This document shows, one piece after another, positions 32,982 through 42,098 of a DNA stretch of 64,000 nucleotides. Source of the DNA: an uncultured Alphaproteobacteria bacterium (GTDB lineage Bacteria; Pseudomonadota; Alphaproteobacteria; Rs-D84). The position numbers and the translations under genes were made by a program. Numbering within the stretch: position 1 is the stretch's first letter; each line of letters starts with the position of its first letter. Where the stretch lies: positions 293,634 to 357,633 of the forward strand of contig CATLAX010000002.1 of assembly GCA_949878575.1 (NCBI GenBank). Direction: 5' to 3'. The notes beneath the pieces were generated by a model that was not told the DNA's origin, made no database searches, and worked only from the letters and a program-made list of their open reading frames with translations.

Positions 32982-34028
32982 TCATTTTGTTACGGCATCA
33001 ACTATTTTTTGTGTCGCGCGGTTTTCAACATATGCCTTGGCCGCCATTTTGTCCAGGCGCGTCGGATTGTCAAACAGTTCGTCCAGCACCGATGTCAACC
33101 AGCGCGCGGTAAACTTGTTTTGTTCCACCGCAAAACCGCCGCCGTTTTTTGCGAACGCCGCCGCGTTGGCCGCCTGGTCCGGATTAATCCCCAGCGGCAC
33201 CAGTATCGCCGGCCGGCCGATGGTCTGCAATTCAACAACGGTGCTGGCCCCGCTGCGGCCGATTACCAAATCAGCGTCCGCTATGCACCCGGCCATGTCG
33301 TGAACAAAAGACAAGACATTCGCACGAATTTTGTTTTCCGCGTAAAATTTCTGCAGGCGTGCAACGTTTTCAGGACGCGTCTGGTGCGTGACAAAAATCT
33401 TTTTGTTACGCATCGCGGCAATAGCCCCGGGAACGGTGTCATCCAAAATCTGCGCCCCCAGCGAACCGCCGGTAACCAGTATGCGCCCCGCATGCTGCAA
33501 CGGTGCGGCCGCCTTGTCCAAAAAATCACGCCGCACAGGCAGTCCGGTATAAACCACCCGGGCCGCGGTGCCGGCCGGCACACCGGAAACACTTGGGAAA
33601 CTGGTCATCAATGTCCTGACCCAGCGCATGGTGAACTTGTTCGCACGTCCGATGGCCGCGTTCTGTTCATGCAAAAACGTCGGTATGCGCCACAGGTGCG
33701 CTGCAAAGACGGCCGGCACGGACGCATATCCGCCGAACGCAACCATCCGATCGGGACGCGAAAATACAAACCTCAGTGACAACGCCGCCGCAGAAACCGC
33801 AATTTTAAACAGTGCATACATCTGGCGCATGCGACTTTTTGCGCCGACGCCGGACGCCCATATATGCACACGCCGTGCGCGCGCCGGCATCCCGCGGGCA
33901 ACCATGTCGCGCACGCGCCCGTCGCACGAAATAATAATCTTGTCACCGCGCGCGGCCAATGCATCCGCCACGCTAAGCGCCGGGAACACATGCCCGCCCG
34001 TGCCGCCTGTTGCTATCCATATTTTCAT
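32982..34028 (-). CDS. murG: UDP-GlcNAc:lipid I transferase MurG
   Basis: Makes lipid II from lipid I on the cytoplasmic face. The N-terminal GGTGGHVFPALSVADAL, the AFGGYASVPAV block, HEQNAAIGRANK, the second glycine loop VTGGSLGAQILDD, and the UDP-GlcNAc site GRSGASTVVELQTIGRPAI are all present. Normal length (348). AAAGGCGG lies upstream of the ATG. It is the last of mraY-ftsW-murG on this strand; murD, usually between mraY and ftsW, is missing from the cluster, as is murC after murG. Confidence 0.97.
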   Translation of the reverse strand: MKIWIATGGTGGHVFPALSVADALAARGDKIIISCDGRVRDMVARGMPARARRVHIWASGVGAKSRMRQMYALFKIAVSAAALSLRFVFSRPDRMVAFGGYASVPAVFAAHLWRIPTFLHEQNAAIGRANKFTMRWVRTLMTSFPSVSGVPAGTAARVVYTGLPVRRDFLDKAAAPLQHAGRILVTGGSLGAQILDDTVPGAIAAMRNKKIFVTHQTRPENVARLQKFYAENKIRANVLSFVHDMAGCIADADLVIGRSGASTVVELQTIGRPAILVPLGINPDQAANAAAFAKNGGGFAVEQNKFTARWLTSVLDELFDNPTRLDKMAAKAYVENRATQKIVDAVTK

Positions 34029-34087
34029 GTAACATCCGCCTTTGTTGTTTATGTTTATATTATATCACCGTGCATATTCACTTGCAA

Positions 34088-34128
34088 TAAAAGGAAACGG
34101 GGCCGCAATGTCGCCCCGCCGTTCTGTT
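34088..34128 (-). terminator. Possible weak terminator between ftsW and murG
   Basis: GGGGC/GCCCC stem on the minus strand with a broken T-rich tail (TTTCCTTTTATT). It may reduce rather than stop transcription into murG. Confidence 0.45.
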
Positions 34129-34129
34129 T

Positions 34130-35269
34130 TTATTTCCACTTGTCCTCGCGCACGACGGCCAAAATCATTCCAAACAGCAGGCAGAATGCGACAAACGAAC
34201 TGCCCCCGTATGAAATGAACGGCAACGTCATTCCCTTTGGTGCAAAAATATGCAGCGTTGACATCATGTTGATGCAAACCTGTGTGCCGAACAGTGCGGC
34301 CGCGCCGCCGGCGGCATAAAACACAAACGGATCGCGCGCATCCATTGCATCCGTCGTCAGCCTTTTCAGCACATACAGCAGCATCCCCAGCAGACCGCAC
34401 GCAATTATCGCGCCGACGTCTTCCACAATTGCGGCGAAAATAAAGTCCGTATGCGCGTCCGGCAGCGACTGTTTAACAAACGCGTCGTCGCCACTGCCGA
34501 GAAGCCCGCCATGCCTGATTGAATCAATGGACTGGCGCACCTGGTACGTGTCGCCGGCGCCCGTCGCCCACGAAATAACGCGGTTATGCACGTGCGACAT
34601 TGTAAAGAATGCAAACACACCGACCAGCGCCAGCGCCCCTATCAATATCGGAACGACAAACAGCGGCAGTCCGGCCATAAACATCATCGCGGACAAGACA
34701 GAAAAGTACAATATTGACGTGCCTAAATCCGGATGCTTTAAAATAATTAAAAACGATGGCACGAACACCGCCAGATACGTCCACCACCCCAGCCATTTAA
34801 AGCGCCACGCATCACGGTTCGTAAAAATATTCGCCCCGTATTTTTCATGCATTTTGGCCAAGAACCACGCCGTTAAAATTATGAATCCCGGTTTCATTAT
34901 ATCGGACGGCATAACATTAAACGGCCCGATAGAAACAAAACGGGCGGAACCCTTTATCACATGCGGTGCAACCAGTGTCACCATCAGCAGCAGCAATCCC
35001 ACCGCAACATTCAGCCACGATATGCGAAGAATCCATTTCTTGTCCATCATGCTGACCGCGAACAGCGTCAGCAGACCTATTGCATAAAAAGGCAGCGCCT
35101 TTACAAAAAAGAAATGCCACGGCATGCCTATGCGTTCGGCCGCGACGGAACCTGCGGACACCATGAACAGCATGCCGATAAACACCAGCAGCAGCACACA
35201 GCCCAGCAGACGCCGGTCTATTTCAAAATACCAACTGGTCAGTGTGCTTTCTTCGCTTCGTTTAAACAT
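34130..35269 (-). CDS. ftsW: Cell-division lipid II polymerase FtsW (SEDS family)
   Basis: SEDS-family glycosyltransferase with about ten membrane helices that polymerises septal peptidoglycan with its partner PBP. The start region YFEIDRRLLGCVLLLVFIGM, the loop with KGSARFVSIGPFNVMPSDIM, HPDLGTS, and the C-terminal GMTLPFISYGGSS are typical. The last is the SEDS signature. Its place in the mraY-murG cluster argues for FtsW over RodA. I used the ATG at 35269; a TTG at 35299 would add ten residues and almost touch mraY. Length 379 is usual. Confidence 0.94.
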   Translation of the reverse strand: MFKRSEESTLTSWYFEIDRRLLGCVLLLVFIGMLFMVSAGSVAAERIGMPWHFFFVKALPFYAIGLLTLFAVSMMDKKWILRISWLNVAVGLLLLMVTLVAPHVIKGSARFVSIGPFNVMPSDIMKPGFIILTAWFLAKMHEKYGANIFTNRDAWRFKWLGWWTYLAVFVPSFLIILKHPDLGTSILYFSVLSAMMFMAGLPLFVVPILIGALALVGVFAFFTMSHVHNRVISWATGAGDTYQVRQSIDSIRHGGLLGSGDDAFVKQSLPDAHTDFIFAAIVEDVGAIIACGLLGMLLYVLKRLTTDAMDARDPFVFYAAGGAAALFGTQVCINMMSTLHIFAPKGMTLPFISYGGSSFVAFCLLFGMILAVVREDKWK

Positions 35270-35291
35270 ACGCCACCCCGCCTGGAACAGT

Positions 35292-36380
35292 TTAGGCAAA
35301 CTTTAACATGACCAACGCCAGGCCGGAAAACAGCACGGACATGATGAAAAAGCGTTCAACTATTTTAGTCTCGCTCCAGCCCAGTTCTTCAAAATGATGG
35401 TGCAGCGGCGCGCGCAAAAACACACGGCGCCCCGTTCCGGTGGCATGACGGGTTATCTTGAAATACATTGTCTGAACAAACGACGACATCAGTATCAGCA
35501 CCATCATGCCGGCTGCAACACCCATTATTATCTCTGACTTTAACAGCATCGCAACCGTACCCATAAATCCGCCCAGCGCCAACGACCCCACGTCGCCCAT
35601 GAATATTGACGCCGGTTTAGAGTTATACCATAAAAATCCCAGCACCGCGCCAAACGCCGCCCCCAGAACCGCGTACAGTCCGGATGCGGACGGCAAAAAC
35701 ATAACCGTGTCCATAAAACCGATTCGCGTCGCCCCGTAGAGCGCCACCACCAAAACAATCAAAACCGGCATATACAGTTTGGCCAGCATTCCGTCCAGCC
35801 CGTCCGTTATGTTTGTCGCATTTGCAGAACCGCATATTACAAAATAAGCAAACACGTAATACAAAATCCCCAGCGGCAGTATTATCCCCGCACCAATCGC
35901 CAAAGAATACGCCGGAATATACGGCGGCATCGTCTTGTTCACCAAATACGCCAGAACAATAACGCACAGCCCTTCCAGTATCAGGCGCATGGCGGGCGAC
36001 AGACCGTTGGACGCCTTTTTTGACTGGCTGGCCACCTTTTTGTAATCGTCTATAAACCCGATAAGCCCGAACATAACCAGCGAGGCCAGTGCAATCCACC
36101 CCGGCGCATTATGCATCGGCATAAACAGCACCGCCGGCACCAATATCGCCAACAGAACCAGCAGACCGCCCATTGTCGGCGTCCCCGCCTTTTGCCGGTG
36201 TGACGCCGGAACGTTTTCACTTATCGGCTGACCCTTCTTTTGCAGTTTGCGCATGGCGGCAATAAACGGGCGGCCGAAAATCAGCATTATTAAAAACGAG
36301 CATCCGAACGCCGCGGCAAACTGTGTCCATCCGCTGGCAAAAAAAGTGGCGCCGCGGGACAAGAAAAAATCGGTCAGCAT
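35292..36380 (-). CDS. mraY: Phospho-MurNAc-pentapeptide transferase MraY
   Basis: Makes lipid I at the membrane from UDP-MurNAc-pentapeptide and undecaprenyl phosphate. About ten membrane helices with the conserved cytoplasmic motifs: GTPTMGGLL, GFIDDYKKV (catalytic Asp pair), NATNITDGLDG, FMGDVGSLALGG, and APLHHHFEELGW near the end. Length 362 is standard. An AAAGGAGA lies before the ATG. It is the first gene of the short wall cluster mraY-ftsW-murG. Confidence 0.97.
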   Translation of the reverse strand: MLTDFFLSRGATFFASGWTQFAAAFGCSFLIMLIFGRPFIAAMRKLQKKGQPISENVPASHRQKAGTPTMGGLLVLLAILVPAVLFMPMHNAPGWIALASLVMFGLIGFIDDYKKVASQSKKASNGLSPAMRLILEGLCVIVLAYLVNKTMPPYIPAYSLAIGAGIILPLGILYYVFAYFVICGSANATNITDGLDGMLAKLYMPVLIVLVVALYGATRIGFMDTVMFLPSASGLYAVLGAAFGAVLGFLWYNSKPASIFMGDVGSLALGGFMGTVAMLLKSEIIMGVAAGMMVLILMSSFVQTMYFKITRHATGTGRRVFLRAPLHHHFEELGWSETKIVERFFIMSVLFSGLALVMLKFA

Positions 36381-36437
36381 AAAAAATCTCCTTTCTTATG
36401 CCGACCATTTTATCACAAGATAAAAGGAAAATAAATC

Positions 36438-36743
36438 TTATTTAGCGTCGCATTCAATCACCATGTCGCCGTCCAGAATCATGGTCCATGCATCGCCCTT
36501 TGACCACAGGGTTACCGGCGTGTCGTTTACCACGCCGTCATATTTCGCCCCGGATGCGGCGACAACGCGCCCCAGCGTTACGGCGTCACCGTTTATAACC
36601 GCGCCCAACGTTTCCCCGTCATCTGAAAAATCCATTTCAACAACATAGTCGCCGCATTGACGAACAACCTTGTCCGCATCCTTTCCGTCACCACAGGCGG
36701 CCAGTGCAATCAACATAAAACCCGGTAAAAAAATCTTTTTCAT
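36438..36743 (-). CDS. mliC: MliC-like lipoprotein, C-type lysozyme inhibitor
   Basis: A 101-residue lipoprotein with lipobox ALAAC followed by GDGKDADK. The mature part fits the MliC/PliC family: an initial Cys (RQCGDYVVEMDF), then VAASGAKYDGVVNDTPVTLW, and the end SKGDAWTMILDGDMVIECDA with the second Cys. The S-G-A-x-Y and W-x-K-G motifs are those that insert into the lysozyme active site. Such proteins protect peptidoglycan from host lysozyme, which fits a host-associated life. It lies next to cell-wall genes. The ATG at 36743 was chosen; an in-frame ATG lies 15 bases upstream inside a perfect palindrome. Confidence 0.85.
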   Translation of the reverse strand: MKKIFLPGFMLIALAACGDGKDADKVVRQCGDYVVEMDFSDDGETLGAVINGDAVTLGRVVAASGAKYDGVVNDTPVTLWSKGDAWTMILDGDMVIECDAK

Positions 36744-36750
36744 GACAAAT

Positions 36751-36773
36751 GCCCCCATATGGGGGCAATTATA
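36751..36773 (-). promoter_or_regulatory. -10 box and perfect palindrome before mliC
   Basis: TATAAT on the minus strand (36768-36773), then the 16-bp perfect palindrome GCCCCCATATGGGGGC (36751-36766) covering the expected transcription start and the G-rich ribosome site. It could be an operator or a leader hairpin hiding the ribosome site. Confidence 0.6.
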
Positions 36774-36797
36774 TCACATACGGCAACCGATTCGCAT

Positions 36798-38861
36798 CTA
36801 AAATACGCCGCCAACAACCGCCGCGGCCGGCGCCGGCACGGCGCCATCACGCACGGGTACAACCGGGGCCGGATTCGGACGCTGGCCCGGTTTAAATGCC
36901 TCTGTTATTATCATGCCGTTCGGATCCGCGGCCGCGGCGGCGCCACTGCGCCGGTTAACACGGACAAAATTCAATCCGTTCGGCACAGCAAACGGCTGAT
37001 TCTTTTCATTCGCCAGCGCAACCGTCATAAAATCCGAGAACGCCAATGCAGCCATATGACTGCCCGCCCCCGCCCCCAGCGGCCGCGGCGTGTCATACCC
37101 CAGATATACGCCGACTATCAAATTCTTTGAAAATCCGACGAACCAGACATCTTTCACATCGTTTGTTGTTCCGGTCTTGCCCGCGATTGTGTGCCCGGCA
37201 ACACGCGCCTGGCGCCCGGTGCCGCGTTCAACCGCCCCCTGCAGAATGGACACTATCTGATACAGGCTTTGCGGATCGGACAGGGCCTCGCCCGCCGCCG
37301 CAGTCTCAGGCGGGGTCAAATCTTCATCCCATTCAACCATCTTATGCGCATCACCGCCGATAACGCGGCCATACCTGTCCTCTATGTAATCAACCAGTTT
37401 CGGTTCAATCGCACGCCCGCCGTTTATAAACGCCGCATACCCCGTCACCAGTTTGGCCAGCGTCGTTTCACCCGACCCCAGCGCCAGCGACAGATTCATA
37501 TTGCCCATGTCTTTGGGATAAACGCCGAACCGCTGGGCGGCGTCAATGGCGTCACGCACGCCTATCTGTTCCACCAGACGCACGGCCGGCACATTGCGCG
37601 ATGTTTCCAGCGCCAAACGCAGCGGAACGTCACCCAGAAATTTCTTGTCATAATTTTCCGGTTTCCACATCATGTTGTTTTCGCGCACCCCGACGATTGG
37701 CGCGTCCAGCAGCAGTGCCTCAGGCGACATGCCGCGTTCCAGCGCCGCCAGATACACAAACGGTTTTATTGTTGATCCGACCTGGCGGTATGCCTGGGTT
37801 GCACGGTTAAAAGAACTTTCCGCAAAACTGCGCCCGCCGGCCATTGCCAAAACACGCCCCGTGTGCGGATTCATGACAATTATCGCCCCCTGCAGCTTTT
37901 CTTTGCCGCCGCGGCCGTTGTTGTATGTATCCAGCGCCTTGTTCAATGCCGCGGACGCCGCACGCTGATATTCCGGAACAATTGTCGTCTTGATATACAA
38001 CCCCTCGTTATACAGCTGTTCGCGGCCGATTGTGGTCAGCAACTGGCGCCGCACGTCTTCGGCGAAATATTGGAACGCCGGCTCCATCTGGGCGGTAAAG
38101 CCGCTGTTGATGTTTAATTCTTCCGCCGCGGCCTCGGCCGCCTGTTCCTTGGTTATATAACCTTCCTCAACCATGCGGCGCAGAACATAATTGCGGCGTT
38201 CCACCGCACGGTCGCGATTGTTCGGCGCCTTTGGCAAAGACGCCAAAAACGCGCATTCCGCCAACGACAATTCCGATACCGGCTTGTTAAAATACATCAG
38301 TGCCGCCGACCCGACCCCATATGCGCGTGCACCTAAAAATATCTGATTTAAATACAGCGTCATGATATGCTGTTTTGAAAAAGTGCGTTCCAGTTTCATC
38401 GCCAGAATCGCCTCTTTTATCTTGCGCGACAGCGTGCGTTCCGATGTTAGAAAAAAGTTTTTCGCAACCTGTTGCGTGATGGTTGACGCCCCGGAAAAAT
38501 TCGCATGGAACCCCAGCATCCCCAGCGTATTGTTTGCAACCGCGCGAATTATCCCCTGAACATCAATACCGGGATGACGCCAGAAATTCTGGTCTTCGGC
38601 TGCGATGAATGCGTTTACCAGCTGGGGCGGCATATCCGCATAGTCAATAAACACGCGGCGTTCTTCGGCGTACTCTATCAACAGCGACCCGTCGGACGCA
38701 TACAGGCGCGTTGCAACAGGCGGCGCATATGTCGCCAACTTTTTATAATCCGGCAGGTCATGACCGTATATCAGCACCAACGCCGCCAGCGCCGCCACAC
38801 CGGCCGTAAAGCACCAAAAGATTACATTTAACAAAATACGCAAAAACTTTTTAAATTTCAT
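36798..38861 (-). CDS. mrcA: Penicillin-binding protein 1A (bifunctional)
   Basis: Class A PBP that polymerises and cross-links peptidoglycan. 687 residues: membrane anchor (about 10-32), GT51 domain with AAEDQNFWRHPGID (catalytic Glu) and GASTITQQVAKNFFL, then a transpeptidase domain with QVGSTIKPFVY (Ser nucleophile), SRN in ETSRNVPAV, and GKTGTTND. The Pro/Ala-rich tail is disordered. No ribosome site is seen; TTGCAA, 17 bp, TAGAAT ends nine bases before the ATG, so the mRNA is probably nearly leaderless. It is shorter than many PBP1A proteins, consistent with a reduced OB insert. Confidence 0.96.
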   Translation of the reverse strand: MKFKKFLRILLNVIFWCFTAGVAALAALVLIYGHDLPDYKKLATYAPPVATRLYASDGSLLIEYAEERRVFIDYADMPPQLVNAFIAAEDQNFWRHPGIDVQGIIRAVANNTLGMLGFHANFSGASTITQQVAKNFFLTSERTLSRKIKEAILAMKLERTFSKQHIMTLYLNQIFLGARAYGVGSAALMYFNKPVSELSLAECAFLASLPKAPNNRDRAVERRNYVLRRMVEEGYITKEQAAEAAAEELNINSGFTAQMEPAFQYFAEDVRRQLLTTIGREQLYNEGLYIKTTIVPEYQRAASAALNKALDTYNNGRGGKEKLQGAIIVMNPHTGRVLAMAGGRSFAESSFNRATQAYRQVGSTIKPFVYLAALERGMSPEALLLDAPIVGVRENNMMWKPENYDKKFLGDVPLRLALETSRNVPAVRLVEQIGVRDAIDAAQRFGVYPKDMGNMNLSLALGSGETTLAKLVTGYAAFINGGRAIEPKLVDYIEDRYGRVIGGDAHKMVEWDEDLTPPETAAAGEALSDPQSLYQIVSILQGAVERGTGRQARVAGHTIAGKTGTTNDVKDVWFVGFSKNLIVGVYLGYDTPRPLGAGAGSHMAALAFSDFMTVALANEKNQPFAVPNGLNFVRVNRRSGAAAAADPNGMIITEAFKPGQRPNPAPVVPVRDGAVPAPAAAVVGGVF

Positions 38862-38873
38862 GATGGGCGAATT

Positions 38874-38902
38874 CTAAGACAAATATTCCCCGTTTGCAAG
38901 TT
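38874..38902 (-). promoter_or_regulatory. Promoter of PBP1A gene, leaderless type
   Basis: On the minus strand TTGCAA, 17-bp spacer, TAGAAT. Only nine bases separate the -10 box from the ATG. Confidence 0.65.
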
Positions 38903-38918
38903 TTGATAACAGCAAAAT

Positions 38919-38927
38919 TTATCCACA
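38919..38927 (+). other. Single consensus DnaA box
   Basis: TTATCCACA, a perfect match to the DnaA-binding site, in a gap between PBP1A and rpmA. It is isolated, so not an origin by itself. A second perfect match, on the minus strand, lies at 45029-45037. Confidence 0.5.
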
Positions 38928-38981
38928 CCATATCACATACGGGGATTAAAGAAAACACATACGGCGCAACCGGGTGGATTA

Positions 38982-39008
38982 TAAAAAAACACCCCGCAAC
39001 CGCGGGGC
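38982..39008 (-). terminator. Intrinsic terminator of rplU-rpmA
   Basis: On the minus strand GC-rich 6-bp stem (38992-38997 with 39002-39007), tetraloop, then TG and seven T. Confidence 0.9.
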
Positions 39009-39018
39009 GCCTTTTGTT

Positions 39019-39285
39019 TTATTTCGCATCGTCTTCCGGCAAGACATGAACCGTTTTGCGGTCGCCGTTGCCTTTCTTGAATTTTACGATACCGGCAATT
39101 TTCGCAAACAGCGTGTGGTCTTTGCCCATGCCGACGTTTAAGCCGGGATGAACAGCCGTGCCGCGCTGGCGAATAATGATGTTGCCCGGGATAACACGGC
39201 TGCCGCCGCCTTTTTTAACACCTAAACGACGTCCCGCCGAATCGCGTCCGTTCGCTGATGCCGAACCTGCTTTCTTATGTGCCAT
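39019..39285 (-). CDS. rpmA: 50S ribosomal protein L27
   Basis: An 88-residue ribosomal protein with the universal start [20 protein letters not shown], then [21 protein letters not shown] and [17 protein letters not shown]. The flexible N-terminus reaches the peptidyl-transferase centre. The C-terminus has a short acidic extension (PEDDAK). It follows rplU after 31 bases as one operon, the usual order, and ends in a strong terminator. The gene obgE, often next, is absent here. Confidence 0.98.
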   Translation of the reverse strand: MAHKKAGSASANGRDSAGRRLGVKKGGGSRVIPGNIIIRQRGTAVHPGLNVGMGKDHTLFAKIAGIVKFKKGNGDRKTVHVLPEDDAK

Positions 39286-39316
39286 GATTTAGCTCCTTTA
39301 ATTTCTTGTTCAGAAA

Positions 39317-39616
39317 TTAGCCCTTTATTTCCGTAATTTTCAAAACCGTGATAAACTGACGGTGTCCGGCCGTACGACGATAATTCTGACGACGCTTTTT
39401 CTTGAACACCAAAATTTTATCAGCGCGTTTCTGTTCAACCACCTCGGCCAAAACCTTGGCCCCGGCCACAAACGGCGTGCCGATTTTATCGCCAGCCATC
39501 AAAACCTGGTCAAACTCAACCTTGCCTTCGGCGTTCAGTTTTTCAACCTTAATAACATCGCCCGCCTTTACGCGATACTGTTTGCCGCCGGTTTGAAAGA
39601 TTGCATAATCGCTCAT
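39317..39616 (-). CDS. rplU: 50S ribosomal protein L21
   Basis: A 99-residue protein with the L21 pattern: [20 protein letters not shown] at the start, [18 protein letters not shown] in the middle, and the basic rRNA-binding segment [18 protein letters not shown]. First gene of the rplU-rpmA operon. The AT-rich region upstream on the minus strand should hold the promoter. Length is standard. Confidence 0.98.
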   Translation of the reverse strand: MSDYAIFQTGGKQYRVKAGDVIKVEKLNAEGKVEFDQVLMAGDKIGTPFVAGAKVLAEVVEQKRADKILVFKKKRRQNYRRTAGHRQFITVLKITEIKG

Positions 39617-39751
39617 ATTCTTTCTCTTGTTTGTTGTTTTTGTTTATGCGCATGCGCGCATTGCCTAAAAGTTTATGCAAATATTATCCTATTTTGCCAA
39701 CAAGTCAAGCGTTTTGCATAAATTTTTATGCAAAACAAGATGTTCCCCATT

Positions 39752-39778
39752 AAAAAACGCCCCACGGGGCGTTTTTTG
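39752..39778 (-). terminator. Intrinsic terminator
   Basis: Stem ACGCCCC with GGGGCGT, A-run left, T-run right, directly after the stop of the large exported protein. Confidence 0.88.
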
Positions 39779-39779
39779 T

Positions 39780-41954
39780 TTATTTTGCGGCATCCAAAAC
39801 ACACTGGTCTTTTGTGGTATCCCACTTATAGCCTTCCATGCAGCTGCCGGCGGGACGCTTCCAGGTGCGGATTTCATCAACAAACGAATCCAACAGACAC
39901 TGTTCGCGCATCGCCGCGGAATCACATGTCGCGTTTTCACCAACATCACACTTAACACCTGTTGTCGCAGCCTTGTTCAAAATGTCGTTCAAGGTTACGA
40001 TATTGCGGCATGTATTGGTTTCGTATTCCGCCGTGTTCTTGCAGGACGCGCTGTCAACCTTGTCTATGACACCCTTGAACTGGGCGTTTGACGGGTTGCA
40101 TATCATCGTTTCATAGCAATGCGGAACATTCGCAACCTGGGCACAGTACGTTCTGATGCGCGATGTTGACCATGAAGTGTTTGCCGTCACCTGCGTTTCA
40201 TAGCAATCCATAATCTCGCTTAAGCATTCGTTGAAATTCGTTGCGGCGGCGATTGCGTCGTTCAAAACGGTCGCCTTTTCTTCCTGGGCGAATTCCAGAC
40301 GCTTTTTCTGCAGCGCCTGCTGGGCGGCAACCTTTTGATAGCCTATGTTCTGGGCGGTTGCGCGCAGCTGTTCGCCGTACGCGTCACAGTCCGCGTTCGC
40401 ATCCAGGGCATATTTCTGCAATATGCTGCGGCGGGCGTCAGCGACCGGCCCGCGCAGGTTTGAATACGGATCGCCGGATGCGGATGCGTAACCGAAACAG
40501 GATGCGGAATTGGATGACGTATATCCGCTGTTGCCGGTTACAAAGTTCAGTTCATAATTGCCGGTGTTTGACACGGAAATCATGCTGTTGTAATTATACG
40601 GGCACTGGGACGACCCGTTTGTGCATTTGCGACCGGACGACGGCGGCGTGCCGCAGGCCTCGTATATGCCGTTAAAGCAGGAATCCAAAACGCGGTTGCA
40701 AACATTGTTATGCGCGTATTCAAACAGCTCATACCCCCATGTTTCCGCCAAAGAATCCTTTAAATCATCAGATGATGCCAGCGCCCCGTTCAACCCGGCC
40801 ATGCCGGACACCACGTTGGACAGGTTGTCAAACGCGTTTAACAGATTGTTGTTGTCGTTTTGAACAATGGTCAGCGTCTGTTCCTTTGCATTCGCCCACG
40901 ACTGCAGGGACGCCAGAATGTCACTGCTGCTGCCGTCTATGTTGGCGATGTCAAATCCGAATGAATTTCCGCTTTGCTGACAGTAATCGGGTGATTTGGA
41001 CGCCGAACATTTTGACGTATCATAAATGCCGTGTCCCTGGCACCATTCGGTCCCGTCGTCAATATTGTTCTTGTTTGAGTCTGTGGAGGCCTTGTACTTT
41101 TCCGACATTTCCTGCCATGATACACAGTTCATTACCTTTTCGGCATCGGTTAACTGGAAAGCCTCGCTAACATCCTTGCCCTTGGTCGCGATAAGCAGCG
41201 CCAGTTCACCGGAAACCTTAATCAATTCCTCGTTCGCGGATTCCAGGGCCGTTTCCGCCTCTGCAAATGCCTTTACGCGGCCGGCGCAGGCGCATCTGCG
41301 CTGTGCGGTGTTGCGGGCCGTGCAGATTTCATCCATGCACGTGTAATACGATTCCAGACAGTTATTATACGCCTCTGCCGAAATCAGGCCGGTTGTCGGA
41401 TCTATGATATTAGAATAGTTTCCAGTATACAGCTTGTTTGACAGGTATGTATAAGTGCTGGTCGTGTTGGCCTTGCTGCCGCGGATGGCATTGCCAGAAA
41501 GGGACACACGCGCCGGCGAGGTCGCGGTTCGCGCCACAACATTGCGTGACGCCGCGGTGCCGCGCGACGTGGTTGTACGCGATGCAACATTACGTGATGA
41601 TACGGCCGCACCACCACGCGACGCCGCCGGCGTCGTTGTTGTGCGAGATGAAACGGTCGGTCTGCCGGTCACCGTGCGGGCCGTGGTTGATGCAGACGGC
41701 GTGGCCGCGGTCGTACGCGAAACGGTTGCGGCCGCATTGCCGCGCGCCGTTGCAGTGGCGCGCCCTGTGGCGCGTGCATTATTGCCACCGCGTGGCGACT
41801 GCGCCCCGGATGCCACGGCATTAATCGGCGCAATCGGGTCTGCAAACACCGCGCGCATTGACAGCAGTGTTGAACAGACGAAAAAGGCACCGGCCAGCAA
41901 AAACACCGTACCCATCGCGTTTTTGAAAAGTTCCCCGAAATTACGGTTTTTCAT
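39780..41954 (-). CDS. Large Cys-rich exported protein, unknown function
   Basis: A 724-residue exported protein. A hydrophobic signal (about 14-38, MGTVFLLAGAFFVCSTLL) is followed by about 110 residues of Ala/Thr/Arg/Ser-rich low complexity (TARTVTGRPTVSSRTTTTPA). The rest is globular with about 20 Cys, several in spaced pairs (CMDEICTARN, RRCACAGR, CSASKSPDYC), suggesting disulfides in the periplasm or on the surface. Two helical parts flank the middle. AGGAGAG precedes the ATG at 41954. No enzymatic motif recognised. It belongs with the other exported proteins at 54446, 59054 and 59888 as likely lineage-specific envelope components. Confidence 0.82.
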   Translation of the reverse strand: MKNRNFGELFKNAMGTVFLLAGAFFVCSTLLSMRAVFADPIAPINAVASGAQSPRGGNNARATGRATATARGNAAATVSRTTAATPSASTTARTVTGRPTVSSRTTTTPAASRGGAAVSSRNVASRTTTSRGTAASRNVVARTATSPARVSLSGNAIRGSKANTTSTYTYLSNKLYTGNYSNIIDPTTGLISAEAYNNCLESYYTCMDEICTARNTAQRRCACAGRVKAFAEAETALESANEELIKVSGELALLIATKGKDVSEAFQLTDAEKVMNCVSWQEMSEKYKASTDSNKNNIDDGTEWCQGHGIYDTSKCSASKSPDYCQQSGNSFGFDIANIDGSSSDILASLQSWANAKEQTLTIVQNDNNNLLNAFDNLSNVVSGMAGLNGALASSDDLKDSLAETWGYELFEYAHNNVCNRVLDSCFNGIYEACGTPPSSGRKCTNGSSQCPYNYNSMISVSNTGNYELNFVTGNSGYTSSNSASCFGYASASGDPYSNLRGPVADARRSILQKYALDANADCDAYGEQLRATAQNIGYQKVAAQQALQKKRLEFAQEEKATVLNDAIAAATNFNECLSEIMDCYETQVTANTSWSTSRIRTYCAQVANVPHCYETMICNPSNAQFKGVIDKVDSASCKNTAEYETNTCRNIVTLNDILNKAATTGVKCDVGENATCDSAAMREQCLLDSFVDEIRTWKRPAGSCMEGYKWDTTKDQCVLDAAK

Positions 41955-42068
41955 AAATACTCTCCTGTATCCGGGAAAGCCCGGAAACCTACTGATTTCA
42001 GCACGTAGGAATGGCAAGTTCCACGTTTGTTTACCACAATTATAACATTTTGTGCGGGGTCTGTAAAT

Positions 42069-42094
42069 AAGAAAACCCGCCGGACGCGGGTTTG
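42069..42094 (-). terminator. Intrinsic terminator
   Basis: AAACCCGC with GCGGGTTT stem, T-rich on the minus strand. Confidence 0.8.
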
Positions 42095-42098
42095 ATTA

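Noticed and set aside
38919..38927. Replication origin, given a perfect DnaA box here, another at 45029-45037, and gyrA close to rpmH
   Set aside because: The boxes are single and far apart, there is no AT-rich unwinding element with box clusters, and dnaA, dnaN and rnpA are absent.
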